DNA of 64,000 bases, from assembly GCA_032209605.1 (NCBI GenBank), contig JASFXZ010000005.1:26152905-26216904 (forward strand). The letters are read 5' to 3'. This DNA is from Mactromeris polynyma (Eukaryota; Mollusca; Bivalvia; Venerida; Mactridae). This document shows positions 1 to 12,700 of the stretch, in pieces (position 1 is the first letter of the stretch; the number at the start of each line of letters is the position of its first letter). The notes under the pieces are model-generated. The model made no database searches. It was not told the DNA's origin and saw only the letters and a list, made by a program, of their open reading frames with translations. A program made the position numbers and the translations under genes.

Positions 1-391
1 TTACATAGAAATCAATACTGTTATCTATGTTATGCCATACCTCATAAGCAAACTAAATGTTTTGTCATGTCACAATATTGATCACAAGCTGAATTCGGGT
101 TGGATGGCAGGTAATAAACTTAGAAGTTAGAATGAATAGTGACCGCAAAATAATTTTTTATGGAAACAATGGCCAAATGTCCCACAAAAATGACACAACA
201 GAAAACTGACATTTATATATTTCATTTCATAATAACATTCATTTACTTATTCAAATAAGATTGCTGTCCACGAACTAGAGTAAACAAACTGCTAAAATGT
301 CTAACCCAAAAGCAGAAATGTTAAGACAAACAGTTCAGTTTATGGGAATATGCAAATGGTTTCCAAGTCACTAGAATCAGGTAAAACCTAC

Positions 392-2625
392 CATTATCAT
401 CTTTAGCAGCAAGGATTTCAGACTCTTTCTCTAGTCTTACTCTTTCCTCATCTACCTCCATTACACATGCTAGAGCAGTCTTGTCACTTGGCGGCATTTC
501 GCGACGCAACAGGAATGTATCAACATGATCTTGCATGGGCAGTTCTCTCATACTTAATGCAGCCAATAATGTGGATTTACCTGAAATTGATCATAGAAAT
601 GCAAACACAATATTATGGCATATTGGCCAGTACCGTATGTTATCCGCCATAAGTCAACTTCGACCATAAGTCGAGGAGGTATTTTAGAGGTCAAAATGTC
701 AGGTTTTTGCGTCAACCCTTCCATAAGTCGAGGGGGTATTTGAGGTAAGATGAAAAAAGCCAACTCGCGATCTTCTGATTTTCAAAGTAAACATCGTAAA
801 TTTTTGTTATTGGGTAGTTTTTAGTTCATTCCCGACTGGTTCACTGAAATAACTTGCCAAACTGATAACCGAAAGTGTAAAATCGGGATACCAGTTAGAA
901 ATACTCTCTAAATAATCTCTAAATTCATCTGTTACTTGTCCATAAGACGACCAGTGACTTTTATTGACATTTTTTAGTAAAAAAATCGACTTATGGCCGA
1001 GTATATACGGTAAATTAAGTTTGTGGGAACGATTTGTAATGGAAGAAAGCTACACAAACCTAATGCTGCTGATAATAAATTTGCATTGTAAATATTTGTA
1101 CTTTCAATTAAATAGTCATAATATAATGTCTTTCAAATAAACCAACCATTATCTTCCATAACAATATTTTGGGTTTTCTCTTACATCATTCATTAATGAC
1201 TAAGAAACACAGTCAAGTAGGCTTTGCAAAATTTGTAGGTATGACTATGATAGACTAGTCAGACAAATTTAATAAAGGTCCTCTGTCTTTTCGCAAGGTA
1301 TCTCATCATATATATGGTAAATTCACAAGTTATCATGCAATTATAAACAATTATAGTAGATTTCTCTGACCAAAATTCAGGCAATCTGCGAGTGTGATGC
1401 AAATTCCAAAAGCCTAGACAAGTGTTGACATAAATGGTGATACAACATAGCATTCATAGCCAGTAACACATCTTAGTAATGCTAAATGATTCAGAAATGC
1501 TATTACTCACCACATCCATTTAGACCAATAAGACCATATCGTCGTCCACAGTTTAATTCCAAGTGGCCATCAACCAGTAACTCTGCTCCATGAAATCTAA
1601 TAGTAACACTGGATATATGCACATCCCTACTGACCGAGTGTGATGCTAAAACACCTGCGCAAGATCGATGTTGCGCAGCTATTTGAAGGTCATCCATCTG
1701 GTCCGCTATACCGTTAACTAGAAAATCATTTATAAAAAATTATATATTTACAAGTCATAATAAAACTGACCATAATACTTATTTGACATGCATTCATGAA
1801 TAGCTCTTTAATTTTGACCATATCTTTATAAAACAATAATAATAAAATCACTTGCTGCCAAGAATCGCAAAATTCTCAGATGGCCCGCTGCATGTCTCCA
1901 AATGAATGTTTGTAACATCAAGACAGTTATGATGACTGACCACATGTCACACAACATAATTAGCAGCCTATCATCATTGAATCGATCCCATTGGCTACAC
2001 AGCTTTACTACCCAAGATGAATGTGTGGACCAAGTTTGAGGATGATAGGTCAAGGGGTTATTCAACTTATTGAGTTATTGATTACACCGACCGACCAACA
2101 TGTGCAAACCGATATGCCCTCTCTTCTTCAAAGTGGCATAATAAACTCATGAGTTACTGAAATCAATTCTCACCATTTGCTGCCAAGAATCCCAAATTCT
2201 CAGATGGCCCGCTGCATGTCTCCAAATGAATGTTTGTAACAACAAGACAGTTATGTTGACTGACCACATGTCACACAACATAATTAGCAGCCTATCATCA
2301 TTGAATCGATCCCAATTCCCATTGGCAACACAGCTATGTATAACTATATATAATAATTCTAGCACTTACAACAACAACCTAAATATTAGATATTAACAAG
2401 CATGGAGAGAGCAATATGGCAACAGATAAATAAGCATAAATGACATCAATAACAGCGCTAAGACTTACTACCATTAGTAGCTTTCCCATTCTTAACCTTA
2501 GGAACTTCAGAATCTTCTCCATTGACACCATTTGTGGCTTCTTCTTCGTTTAGAGTTGATTTCTTACCACGCTTGGCAGCTTCCTTCTTCTTCTGTTCAC
2601 GTTTCTTTTTAGCGTCTGATGGCAT
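392..2625 (-). CDS. ABCF2: ABCF2, ATP-binding cassette subfamily F member 2 (5' part only)
   Basis: Soluble ABC-F ATPase with no membrane segments; family members act with ribosomes in the cytosol (yeast relative Arb1). Coding exons on the minus strand: 2625-2469 (start [18 protein letters not shown]), 1717-1511 and 580-392. Exon phases agree (157, 207 and 189 nt; running total 553, phase 1), so about 184 residues are present. The lysine-rich head is typical of ABCF2. The next exon holds MDDLQIAA and the segment [11 protein letters not shown]. The Walker A motif GLNGCGKS (about residues 117-124) is split by the intron between 1511 and 580. The last exon holds the post-Walker sequence [19 protein letters not shown], typical of ABCF2. 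The signature motif, Walker B and second ABC domain lie left of base 1. The coding exon begins in 5'UTR at 2643 after a TTTTTTAG acceptor. Family assignment is firm; the gene is cut by the window, not broken. Confidence 0.93.
631..1012. mobile_element. Short non-autonomous DNA transposon (MITE-like)
   Basis: Imperfect terminal inverted repeats of about 27 bp bound a 382-bp element in an ABCF2 intron. The left end reads TACCGTATGTTATCCGCCAT; the reverse complement of the right end reads TACCGTATATACTCGGCCAT; both run on into AAGTC. The motif CATAAGTCGA recurs internally (near 666 and 723). There is no coding capacity. Superfamily is not assigned and no clear target duplication was seen. Confidence 0.65.
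1852..2335. repeat. Direct repeat, two ~155-bp copies (1852-2005 and 2177-2335)
   Basis: Two closely similar copies in the same orientation start at TTGCTGCCAAGAATC and run through TCAGATGGCCCGCTGCATG to the shared CACAGCT end. They differ by scattered substitutions and a 6-bp insertion near the end of copy 2. The spacer (2006-2176) holds text such as GACCAAGTTTGAGGATGATAG that looks like repeat-derived DNA. Both copies lie in an ABCF2 intron. Local duplication of a dispersed repeat is likely. Confidence 0.75.
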
Positions 2626-3277
2626 TCTTGTGTTTAAGTAAAGCTAAAAAATATATTAAAATTAATGTTTCCATCATGTGTATTGAATTTGATACATTTA
2701 CCCTTTAAAGGAGGTTTCTATTATAAAGGTAACTGGGCATCTTCATATGGTCATGAATGATGAAGTTTAACCGAGTTTTATTAAGTAAGCCTTACAAAAT
2801 GACAAAAAAACACTAATAAAAGTGAAAACAAATTATTTATCAGTATTTAAGTCTCGAGTGGTGTTCTGTTGATGCTTCAGTAATCAAAAATCAATAGATG
2901 AATAACAAAATTCTCAAACATTTCCGGAAAAATAGTTTTTTTTCGTAGGTTTAGTCATTCTATATGATGCCCATCCCCACCAAATTGATCGATCAGGTGA
3001 CTTAGTGTAAAATTTGATCAATAACATATTTTTCACTCTTAAAATGAAAATTGAATCTAAAATTCGTTAAAAGTACATAAACAAGTCAAATACATGAAAC
3101 TTTCACTGATGATAAGGTCAGAAATCATCTAACAAAGAAATCATGACATAAAAACATGATCAACCTGGCAACAAAATTTACGCAAGAAAAATGACGTTAC
3201 ACTGTCGTTTTGTCGCCAAAACAAGCGAGTGAAAATAAAAAGCAATATAATACGAAATTTTCTGCTAATTCACATAC

Positions 3278-3320
3278 CGATCTGTTCCTAGGAATGAAAA
3301 TTTAAAGACTTTTTTCAACA
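3278..3320 (-). other. ABCF2: Probable noncoding first exon of ABCF2 (3' edge at 3278)
   Basis: The ABCF2 start codon lies 18 nt inside an exon that opens with an acceptor at 2644-2645, so an upstream 5'UTR exon is required. On the minus strand a good donor (GATCG then GTATGTG) ends an exon at 3278. The transcription start is not visible; the right edge given is a guess. It fits a divergent promoter shared with USP40. Confidence 0.4.
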
Positions 3321-3772
3321 ACCACTCAACCGGTAAGCGGGAACATGTGTCTATCTATAAATATTTTTCCACCGGAAATTGCGAAAATTCGGCGTCTGCG
3401 TTTGATTTTGCCTTGTCAAATACCGGACATTAATGTAATCAAAGCATTGGGGTTTATAGAATAATTTAACCAATAATGATGCATTATGACATGAAAAATT
3501 CAATTTGAATACAAATAAACAATACTGAAATGATACATTTGTTCATATATATTGGATGGTAATTAATATCCGATACAAAATAGAACATATTATTTACACG
3601 TCAATATTCCAATCAAGATTGCCTAATAAATGACTAGTTTCAGTTTCAACTAACCATGAAATGTTTACATTTTGACGTGCTTGTCTTATTTTTTATCCAC
3701 GTGAGATCAGCCTTTATAAGGCACATGTAGAATAAATCTTAACGTAGTTTTGAATCATTTTAATTGAATGAC
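3279..3772. promoter_or_regulatory. Divergent ABCF2/USP40 promoter interval
   Basis: About 490 bp separate the inferred ABCF2 first-exon donor from the USP40 start codon. An ETS-type core CCGGAAAT lies at 3372-3379. A TATA-like TTTATAAGG lies near 3712-3720, about 55 bp before the USP40 ATG. The sequence around 3380-3400 is locally richer in CpG than its surroundings. Motif calls are by eye; the shared-promoter role is inferred from gene orientation. Confidence 0.4.
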
Positions 3773-6700
3773 ATGGCTGGAGTGTTTGGCAACTTGTTCG
3801 AAGATGATGCATTTCAAGAATCCAGTAAGAATTGCACAACCAAGTCTGGAATACAGTCCCCTCCAAGACCTCGTGGACAGTGTCAGTTAAGTGGTATCGA
3901 CAATCAGGGTGCCACCTGTTACCTGAACTCATTAATACAGACGTTGTTGCTCACTCCAGAATTTAGAGGTATTTAATGTATTGTATAATTATGTACTTGT
4001 TTTTTTTATATTTAATTATATTATTATTTATTTATTCATTTTCTTAAAATTATTATTAAATTGACTATATCTTCTTAGACTTATTTATTTTTTAACATCA
4101 CGGACCTATATATGTAAATAGGTCCGTGTTAACATTAACTGTATTATGACGGACATTCCACCTTCCATGGCCAAGTGGTTAAGGCATCTGCCATCAGCCT
4201 AAAGGTCCTTGGGGGCCGGAGATCGAAGGTTCAAATCCTGATAGGGTCAGTTAGTTCCTACTTAGGTGAGCTCCCTGCTATTTAAAAAAATGTAATATTT
4301 TGCCTACCTGCCTGGATGGGAATCAGCAGTTAAATGTGCTTGGAAAATAGGCGTCCAGTCCTGTAGTGTAAGTCAGAAATGACAGGGCATTTCAATAGTG
4401 GTGACATTATATAGATACTTCACAAAATAAATTGAGTAATGTAAAATAATAAAACTAATATCATTACATGGTTTAAGAAGTAATGATTTATTTGTTGTGT
4501 TTATTTTTTTACAGATGGTTTATTCTATTTGGCTGAGGATGAATTAGGAAAGTTAGAAGATGAAGATAAACCAGGCTCAAAGGTTTGTGTTTGATTTATA
4601 TACTAGTAGACACTTCTATGTATAATATTGATTAATCTCAGAGATTGTGTATTAACAGTAAACATGTTTTCATAGTTTTATTTTTAAAACTACTTGTCAT
4701 ACATGCCATATCTCACGCCGTGAGACCTTTCCTCACGTATTTTCATGCTTCCTCACGTTCTAACGCCGTTAGATTAAAACCTCACGTAAAATTGAACCTC
4801 CAAGAAAAAATCTCGGACATGCTATGATGCTTTGATACTACCCGATTAAAAATTCTTTCTTTGATCCGTAATTTAGCCTACATGTATCCATCACGCTTTT
4901 ATTCCAGGCCTAAACAAATAATACTTTGCTTTCTGTGAGTAAAACCTTCGGGCAGATCAAAGGGACTAGTTTGGAAGATATTTTAGGCTAGCAAGTGGAA
5001 GTTTCAACACATCAGCTTTGATTAAAGGAGAAAACTGCTATTGGGTACCCTTAGTACTTATTCTAATAGATGCATATAAGACTTAAAAAAATATGTGATT
5101 TTTTACCTTTATTTAACACACACTCTCTCTCAAAATATTCGGTAGATGTTATAATTGTATACAATAGTTGCATACCAGTATGACTTGCCTTTGAGTATCA
5201 TATCTGGTTACTTGTATAATTGACCCCCAAATTTTACACATGACCCCCAAATGAAGCCCACTGTGGCCACCTAAAAGAAAATTCAAGGGAAACCCTGTTT
5301 AATGCTAATTGATTAAGGAATTTATGACATAGTAACACTAATTACGCGTGAAAACAGTTGGGTGGGGTAATGTAATTTAGTGTTGGTGTGTCTTTTAGTC
5401 ACAAATATGAGTAAAATTTAATTGGTTGTGTGACTGCATATTCATTTATGATGATGATAATTAGTTTTTGATATTAAAATACTTAAAAATTAGTCTATAA
5501 AGCTTTATTAAGCGCCCCCAAGAATCCTGATTTACAGTCTCACTCATTTTTCCCAAATCTCACTTAAAAACAGCCCTGCTGAGGAAAAAATATGGCATGT
5601 ATGACTTGTATAAGCTTCACTGAGCATAAATATGAAAGGAATTAAAAATAATTTTATCCAGTATAAACTGAATATTGTTCATCATCAAACATTTCACTGA
5701 CAAGTACAAACTTCATCTTGCTTCTGTCTAAAGTTAAGCCACATTACCACAGACCACATCCTGTGGTTTTGATTTTATTATTGTACCGGTATGTCTGCAT
5801 CACAAACAAAATCTGTGTTTAGAATGTTCATTTTATAGAATACTTCTATGATGTCAGAATGTTATTCTTGCACATTGTATGTTTGTGGTACACCAACTAA
5901 CCCAATGAAATTTACCCTGATTGTAAACAAGCCACCCAAATTGTGGGTAGAGGTACAGCAAACAAACTAAGTTTTTTTGTTTTTGTTATTCTTGATCTTC
6001 TATCTAGGTACGAGTAATACCAATTCAACTGCAACGTCTGTTTGCTAATCTCTTGTTGAAAAACTGTCAGAGTGTATCAACACAAGCGCTTACAAACAGT
6101 TTTGGTTGGACAAATGATGAGGTTAGTACTTAAACAATTTATAAGTCAGCAGTCCATCAGAATTCCAAGTGGGACCTCTTGTATGCGAGAATTGATACTT
6201 TCAATAAATATGATATAAATTGAACATTGAGTATTTTATGAGAGGCTTTGCTGACATTTCTCCTTTGAAGTCAGTTTTTATATATTTTGTTGAGCTTATA
6301 ATTATGTTCATCAGCATTTCCTCTGTAACTTCTAATATAATACAAATTAATGTATTAGTTACGTGCATTTTTTAAATGTTCATGTCATATGAATTAAGCT
6401 CTTGCTTCTCATAAACATTTGTGATTTTACTTGAAAAAATTGTAAATTTTTAAGGATGTTTATTATTATGTAAGTTACTCTAGATATTAAAGTTAGTGGG
6501 GTCTGATTTGAACAAAGACCTCTATGATAACTATTTCTTCTTAAGATCGGAGTGATAAAATATTTATACACTGTTTTTCTTTAAGCATTTCTGTGAAGTT
6601 CATGCTTAACTGGAAGTGTTTTTTTACCTCCAGCAATTTCAACAGCACGATGTTCAAGAACTTAATAGGATTTTGTTTACTGCAATAGAAAGTTCACTGG

Positions 6701-9700
6701 TTGGTACAAGTGGTTGTGATCTGATAAAACAGCTCTATCGAGGAAAGATTGTAAATCAGGTAAATTAGAGCACAGGAGATTGTCATTAGTTCTTTCCCTT
6801 TATCCCCTTTAGAGTACTCTCCCTTTATTCCTTCTATAGTATATGTAGGTAGATAACTCGTGACAATCTCATGTGAATTAGAAAAGTGACATTATAAGGA
6901 TTTTGTGTTCGTGACATTGTTTTTGTAAAAGCACAATGTCAGATTTTATTCTTTAGTGAATAGGATGATTCTAGTTTGAGTGTAGTGAAGACATTTGTTT
7001 GACTTGGACCTAAAAAGATGTTTTATGATTCCATTTTAAGCTTTATTTCATTACTGGTATATGATTACTAAACTACATTGTATTGTATTGTTTTATTCTA
7101 GATAAGATGTACACAGTGTGGGAAAATCAGCGAAAGAGAGGTAAGCACTCATTTTTCTTTATCAATATGTGTTTTATTTAGACATGTTTCAGTTCTATCA
7201 TCTACATGTATCGGACATTAAAAAAAAAATATTTTTCTACTATTTGCTTTCATTTCCAATCAGATTGTGCTAGTATTGATTTTGCATTTACTTGACACCC
7301 TTGTATTAGTTTCAATAGTGGAACAATAATGATTACTTTTGGCTGTGAATGTGCATATGTAATTATGTATCCACCTGTTGACAATGTTCTTGATTTTACA
7401 CAATTCAAGGGATTCCATGAACCTTTACACAAATGTTAAGCCTGATGAGAATGTGTATGGTGGATAAGAGTCAGGTCTGTACTGTCAAAGTCACTGGTAA
7501 GGGCTCTCTAGTTAGGGGCATTTGTCTATTGACTATCTCAGGTTATATCTCATGTTTATCAACCTTTCAGGAGGATTTCTTGGACATTCCTGTGACTGTA
7601 GCTGGAAGCACGAGTGTAGAACAAAGCCTTAGTGCAGCATATCTGGAAATAGAAATGTTAGATGGTAAAAACCAGTACAGATGTGATGGGTGTAAAAAGC
7701 TAGTGGATGCCGAAAAAGTATGATTGTTTCCCTGAGCTAAAATGAAAGTTTTTTCAAAACTAAATTATTTCATATTTTATTGATCATTGACTTCTTCAGG
7801 TTTTGTTTTTTAAGATTAAAGAAAAACAAGTTTTATGTAAAATATCAGTTACTCACAGGGTATACATGATTTTTATATTGAGTGTTTGCTTCTAATTGCT
7901 TCTTATCCAGTAGTTTCACAATAGTTTTGTACTAAGCCATTGATGTAGATAGAGCAAATCAGGAGTAAACATTGTTAATGTTGATCATTATTGAATATTT
8001 CTATTGTAAAAATACAAATGCATCCAAGATGCATGGGTTCAAGTTCCATCTTCATGGTCTCTCAAATAGACACAGATACTGGTTTGTAACAAAATAAAGC
8101 TGACTACAGAAAAGGTACGTATTTATGTATTGCAGGGTGCCAAGCTGAGAAGTCTACCGTCCATATTGACTATGTCACTCCTCAGGTTTAGCTTTGATTA
8201 CCAAAAACTTGAAAGATACAAAGAAACGGGGAGATTTTCTTTTCCGCATGCGATTAACATGACACCATTCTGTGATAATGTAAGTTGTGGAGTTGATTTC
8301 AGCTCATTTCTGTGTATTTTACCAATTATTTTTGTATATAAAATTTGTTAACAATACTGGATGAGACTTAAACATGGACATCTATCTGAATGTGTTTGAT
8401 GAATTTGTAATCATTGTAAATTAAACATGAACGAAAATGATTATCACATTCTACTAATTTGATACACCTTGTTTTCATTTTGAACAGGTTCATTCTGTAT
8501 GCATTCAAACCTATCTTTAAAAACACAAGTAGGAAATATTCAAATATTGGTGCAGGATTATAACTGTTACTCAGCACTAAACTCACTGAACTCAAAATTT
8601 ATTCTACTGAGTCCGTTGTGATTTGAGTATGTGAAGTGTAAATCAATAACATAATCATTTGAACGGAACCTTACATTTTATGTATTGAATGCTCAACAAT
8701 GATTATAGTCTCCAGCCATTGTGTTTCTAGACAGATTGTCTAGATTGACTCATCTTCTGTTCATTGTTGGACAAACAAACAACAGTGGTATTTGAAGATA
8801 ATTTCAACAGTGATGTAGTCATCATTTCTGAGGTGAACTTGAACAATACTTGTCGTGTACCATTTGTTGTTGTTTTCCTTTCTGTAGGTCAGTGGTGAGG
8901 AAAGTTTAGATTACGAGTTGTTCTCTGTTGTGATACATGTGGGTGGGGCGCATGGTGGACATTATCATGCATACATAAGAGATATAGACAGCCTTGGACA
9001 TTGGGTAACTCCGGTAAGTGAAACCTTGCCCTGGAAATGCACATTACTAAAGTGTCTGATTTTATAGTAATTCATCTTTAAGGTCTATTCTTTTACTGTG
9101 ATACCATTTTTTTTGTTGCAAGTTGAACATTTTGCATCTAGTACCTGCTTCTACAAAGATATAATAAAATGTAAAAATACTACCAACTGTATCTTCATTA
9201 CGATTGACAGTAGCTGAGAAACACTGAGAGCATGTTATAGTTTGTAGACTGCTCCCATGAAAAATAAACTCGTGCTCTTATTAGTAAATTTCAATAATTA
9301 AGAAAAGAAAATGGAATAGCAACTTTTGTACCACAATCATTTTCAATTTGGTGTATTGTAACTAAATTCTCGGATATTTCATGTTTAGGAGGAAGAAGAG
9401 ATAGTTGTACCAACAGATCCATTCACCGGTGCTGTAGATTTTATAGAATGTGATTCACCTATAGAACTAGTTCAGGTGATACTTGCCAGAGAGAAAAACA
9501 AAGGAATGACAGTGGACAAGCTCAGTCAGGAAATACTCAAACAGACAGGATTGTCGTGGAATAAAAGATTTAAAGGAAAATATGGGGCCATTACTAAGGT
9601 ATCTTTTCAAATTCAAATTTTTATGTCACACACGGACCCATGGACATTGACTCTGACACAGTTTCTTTTGCTCTTCCAAGCAGGATTTTACTTGTCATTT

Positions 9701-12700
9701 CCAACATTTGTAACTGATACGTACAGTAAAAGGCATCTTAAAAAGTACTGGTCATTTGTGTTGAAAATATTTGTTTATTGTCACCAATGTAAGGTTTCAG
9801 CAGGATGTAACTACAAATGTATCTGTGTTTTATATTATTTCAGTTCCTAGGAAAATATGATGACAAGTTTATATTTGATCCTGTGAGTAAACATGTTTCA
9901 TTGAAAGTATACAATGCAGCCAATGCTACCAAGGACAGTCCAACTAAATCAGAACCCACTCCGTCAACCAGTCAGTGCTTGTGTGATAAAACTACCAAAC
10001 TTGACCTTGCTCAAGGTCATGATGACATGTTGTCTGCTTCTGTGTGTGATAAATGTAAGAATAATTGTGATAATGTCACATCAGCTAAAGGAGACCACAA
10101 AAGCTCACAGAAGACTTGCAGGTGTGTAAATAATGTAAGAATATCAGATAAACAAATGCAATAAATACAGAGATACTCTTAAGCAAAATTGTTTAAACCG
10201 ATTACCTTTTCATCCATTCAAATTTTATATTTTGTGTGTTTATTTATCCTTTCACTGAAAATTATTGATTGACATTATTTAAATGTGCTCTAGAAGGCTT
10301 AATAGTTTTACAAATTACTGTAAATTGATTGAATATCATTTGCATATTTTTGTTTGTTTTTAACATAATCGTTGGTCATACATCTATTCCATTTTTATTG
10401 AGTGGATTTGGTTTATTTATTATGTACACCCTTGCCTGACTGTGCGTCCATTAGTCTTATATTGTCCAGACTGTAGTTATGTCATGCAAAATCACATAAT
10501 AATCACATCCTCAAAAATAGATTGAAAATTAAGTTGTATTGTGTACCCTGTTTTATTGAGTGAAATGCCCTCTTTCTTCACAGAACAGGTGTATTTTTTT
10601 GAGTCAATGACTCTTTTTAGAGGTATTTATATTACATGTATACAGATTTATTATTAAAAATGGCCAACTGATATTATATTGATATTTTTTCAGCGGCATG
10701 ACTGGTCAGCCATATCGTGGTAAAGCATGGTTTGACTTCAATGATTCCCGTGTACATCCTATCTATGAGAAATCTATTGAAAAACAATTCTCAGGGAAGG
10801 AGAGTGCATACATGCTGTTTTATAGGAGAAAAACATTAATCAGACATAACAAAGGTAATTGCTTCTAGGTGTAGTTATGTGCTTTTAGTGGAACAGACTG
10901 TGACATATGTAAATAAGAAAACTAAAATTTGGGAGAGAACCTTTAAAGAGCTTTCCATAGAGAACCAGTCTAGAATATTTACCAGCATAGTATATTGTAA
11001 ATTTCCCCAAGTTTACCAGACAGCTTGAATTCTTACCAGTCATGTCAGATCACTGGACGCAGTCGGCAAACTGTATACTTCCAGAAAGTCCATAGTAACA
11101 GCCACAAAAACACAATTTAACTTTCATTTTCAAGTATTTAACAGAGATTTGTCATTTTGGATTATAAAATTCTTCTTACATACTTATATAGTGAATATAT
11201 TTTTTGTGGTTTATATACATGTATTTCTGCTTGCATTCTGCAACAATATTCTATATTTCTGTGTTGTAGCTATTGGCAATAAGACATTCTGTATGCCGGA
11301 ACATTTAATCACGGAAGTCATGAAGGATAATTCTCTTTTGGATCAAGAAAGGTACTTAGTTCATGAGGGTATGAATGACATAAATATGTCAATTACAGTG
11401 AAATAAAGAATATTAACGTCAGCAAGGATGTCATTCCATATCAAATATGTAAAAAAATTGTTTTTTTGCATGCACTAATTACATAAGATATTATTCTACT
11501 TCAAGTACATGTATTTTCTGTTCCAAATCCAGTAGATGGTACTTTTACGTTTCATGCGCTATAAATGTCATTTATTGAAAAGTTGTAACATGTATCTGAA
11601 CACTGATCTATTTATGTAATTTGTTCTCTAGGGAAGAGTATGACAGAGAGATGAACAAGTCGACATTACAAGTTCACTTCTCCTGTTGTTACCAGTATAG
11701 AGAAGGAGCATTGAAATGTATGCCAGGGATGACAGAATGGATGGAAGTGGTTATAGATCAAAGAAAAACTACAGCAGATTTGTATCAGGCGGTTGTAGAG
11801 GTAAATACACTGGGGAACACATTCTACCAATACAGAATCTTTCAAATCTAAACCAAAATTTTATTCTGAATGATTTTGGAGGTATAACGGTTTACAGGAA
11901 GATGATGAGATTGAATCAGGCCATGGGTTGAACAGAGAATTTACAAACATTGTATTAGGAACAAGTACTGGCTCGTTAATCAGGAAGCAATTATTGAGAG
12001 TGATTAGTAAAGGTTATGGACTTTTTCTCGAATAAAGAAGTTAAAACAAAGCTAAAGCCTCTTTATAGAATTCGACTTAACAAATACTTCTTTAAGCTGA
12101 TCTTTGTTATTATCTATGGGCTCCTTGATGATGAATTATTTATATTAGATTGAAGAATATACTTTAGAATGTATGTCCAAAGTCATTTGTCCTTCCCTAG
12201 GATTCATGCGGGAAAGTTGTCATTTGCTTGCCACAGAACAGAAACTACTGCTTGGTATAATTAGAACATTGGTTAAATCAACTGTTTAATTTATATGATA
12301 GAAATCATGTTTAAACATTGTGATTTTGAATTATTTTAGTTGGGTATAGATTATCTCCCCTGTGATGGATTTGTGTTGTCAAAATACAAAGAACTGCCAT
12401 CTGGAGGTCATATATATGACAATATAGAAGGTAGGGTAGCTTTTTGATTCTTTTGATATGGTACATATTGCACCCCTGAGAATTGTACAACATTTTGTAG
12501 TGCTCTCAAAGGGAGGCATGTAGTAGCTGCACTGTTCATCAGCACATTAGTTGGACTGTCTGTCTGAAACAGGAGACGAAACTTAACACAAATGTTTAAG
12601 GCATGCTGAGATGGTGTGTTGCACACAAGCGTCTTGTCCGTACCTCCATGGTCAAAGTTACAGTCACGGCCATTGAGGGTTTTCGTTGGGGCATTCATCT

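Noticed and set aside
4161..4240. Functional tRNA gene
   Set aside because: Both internal promoter boxes are present, but the arms do not close into a clean cloverleaf and a SINE body follows. The same holds for the minus-strand copy near 36063-36165.
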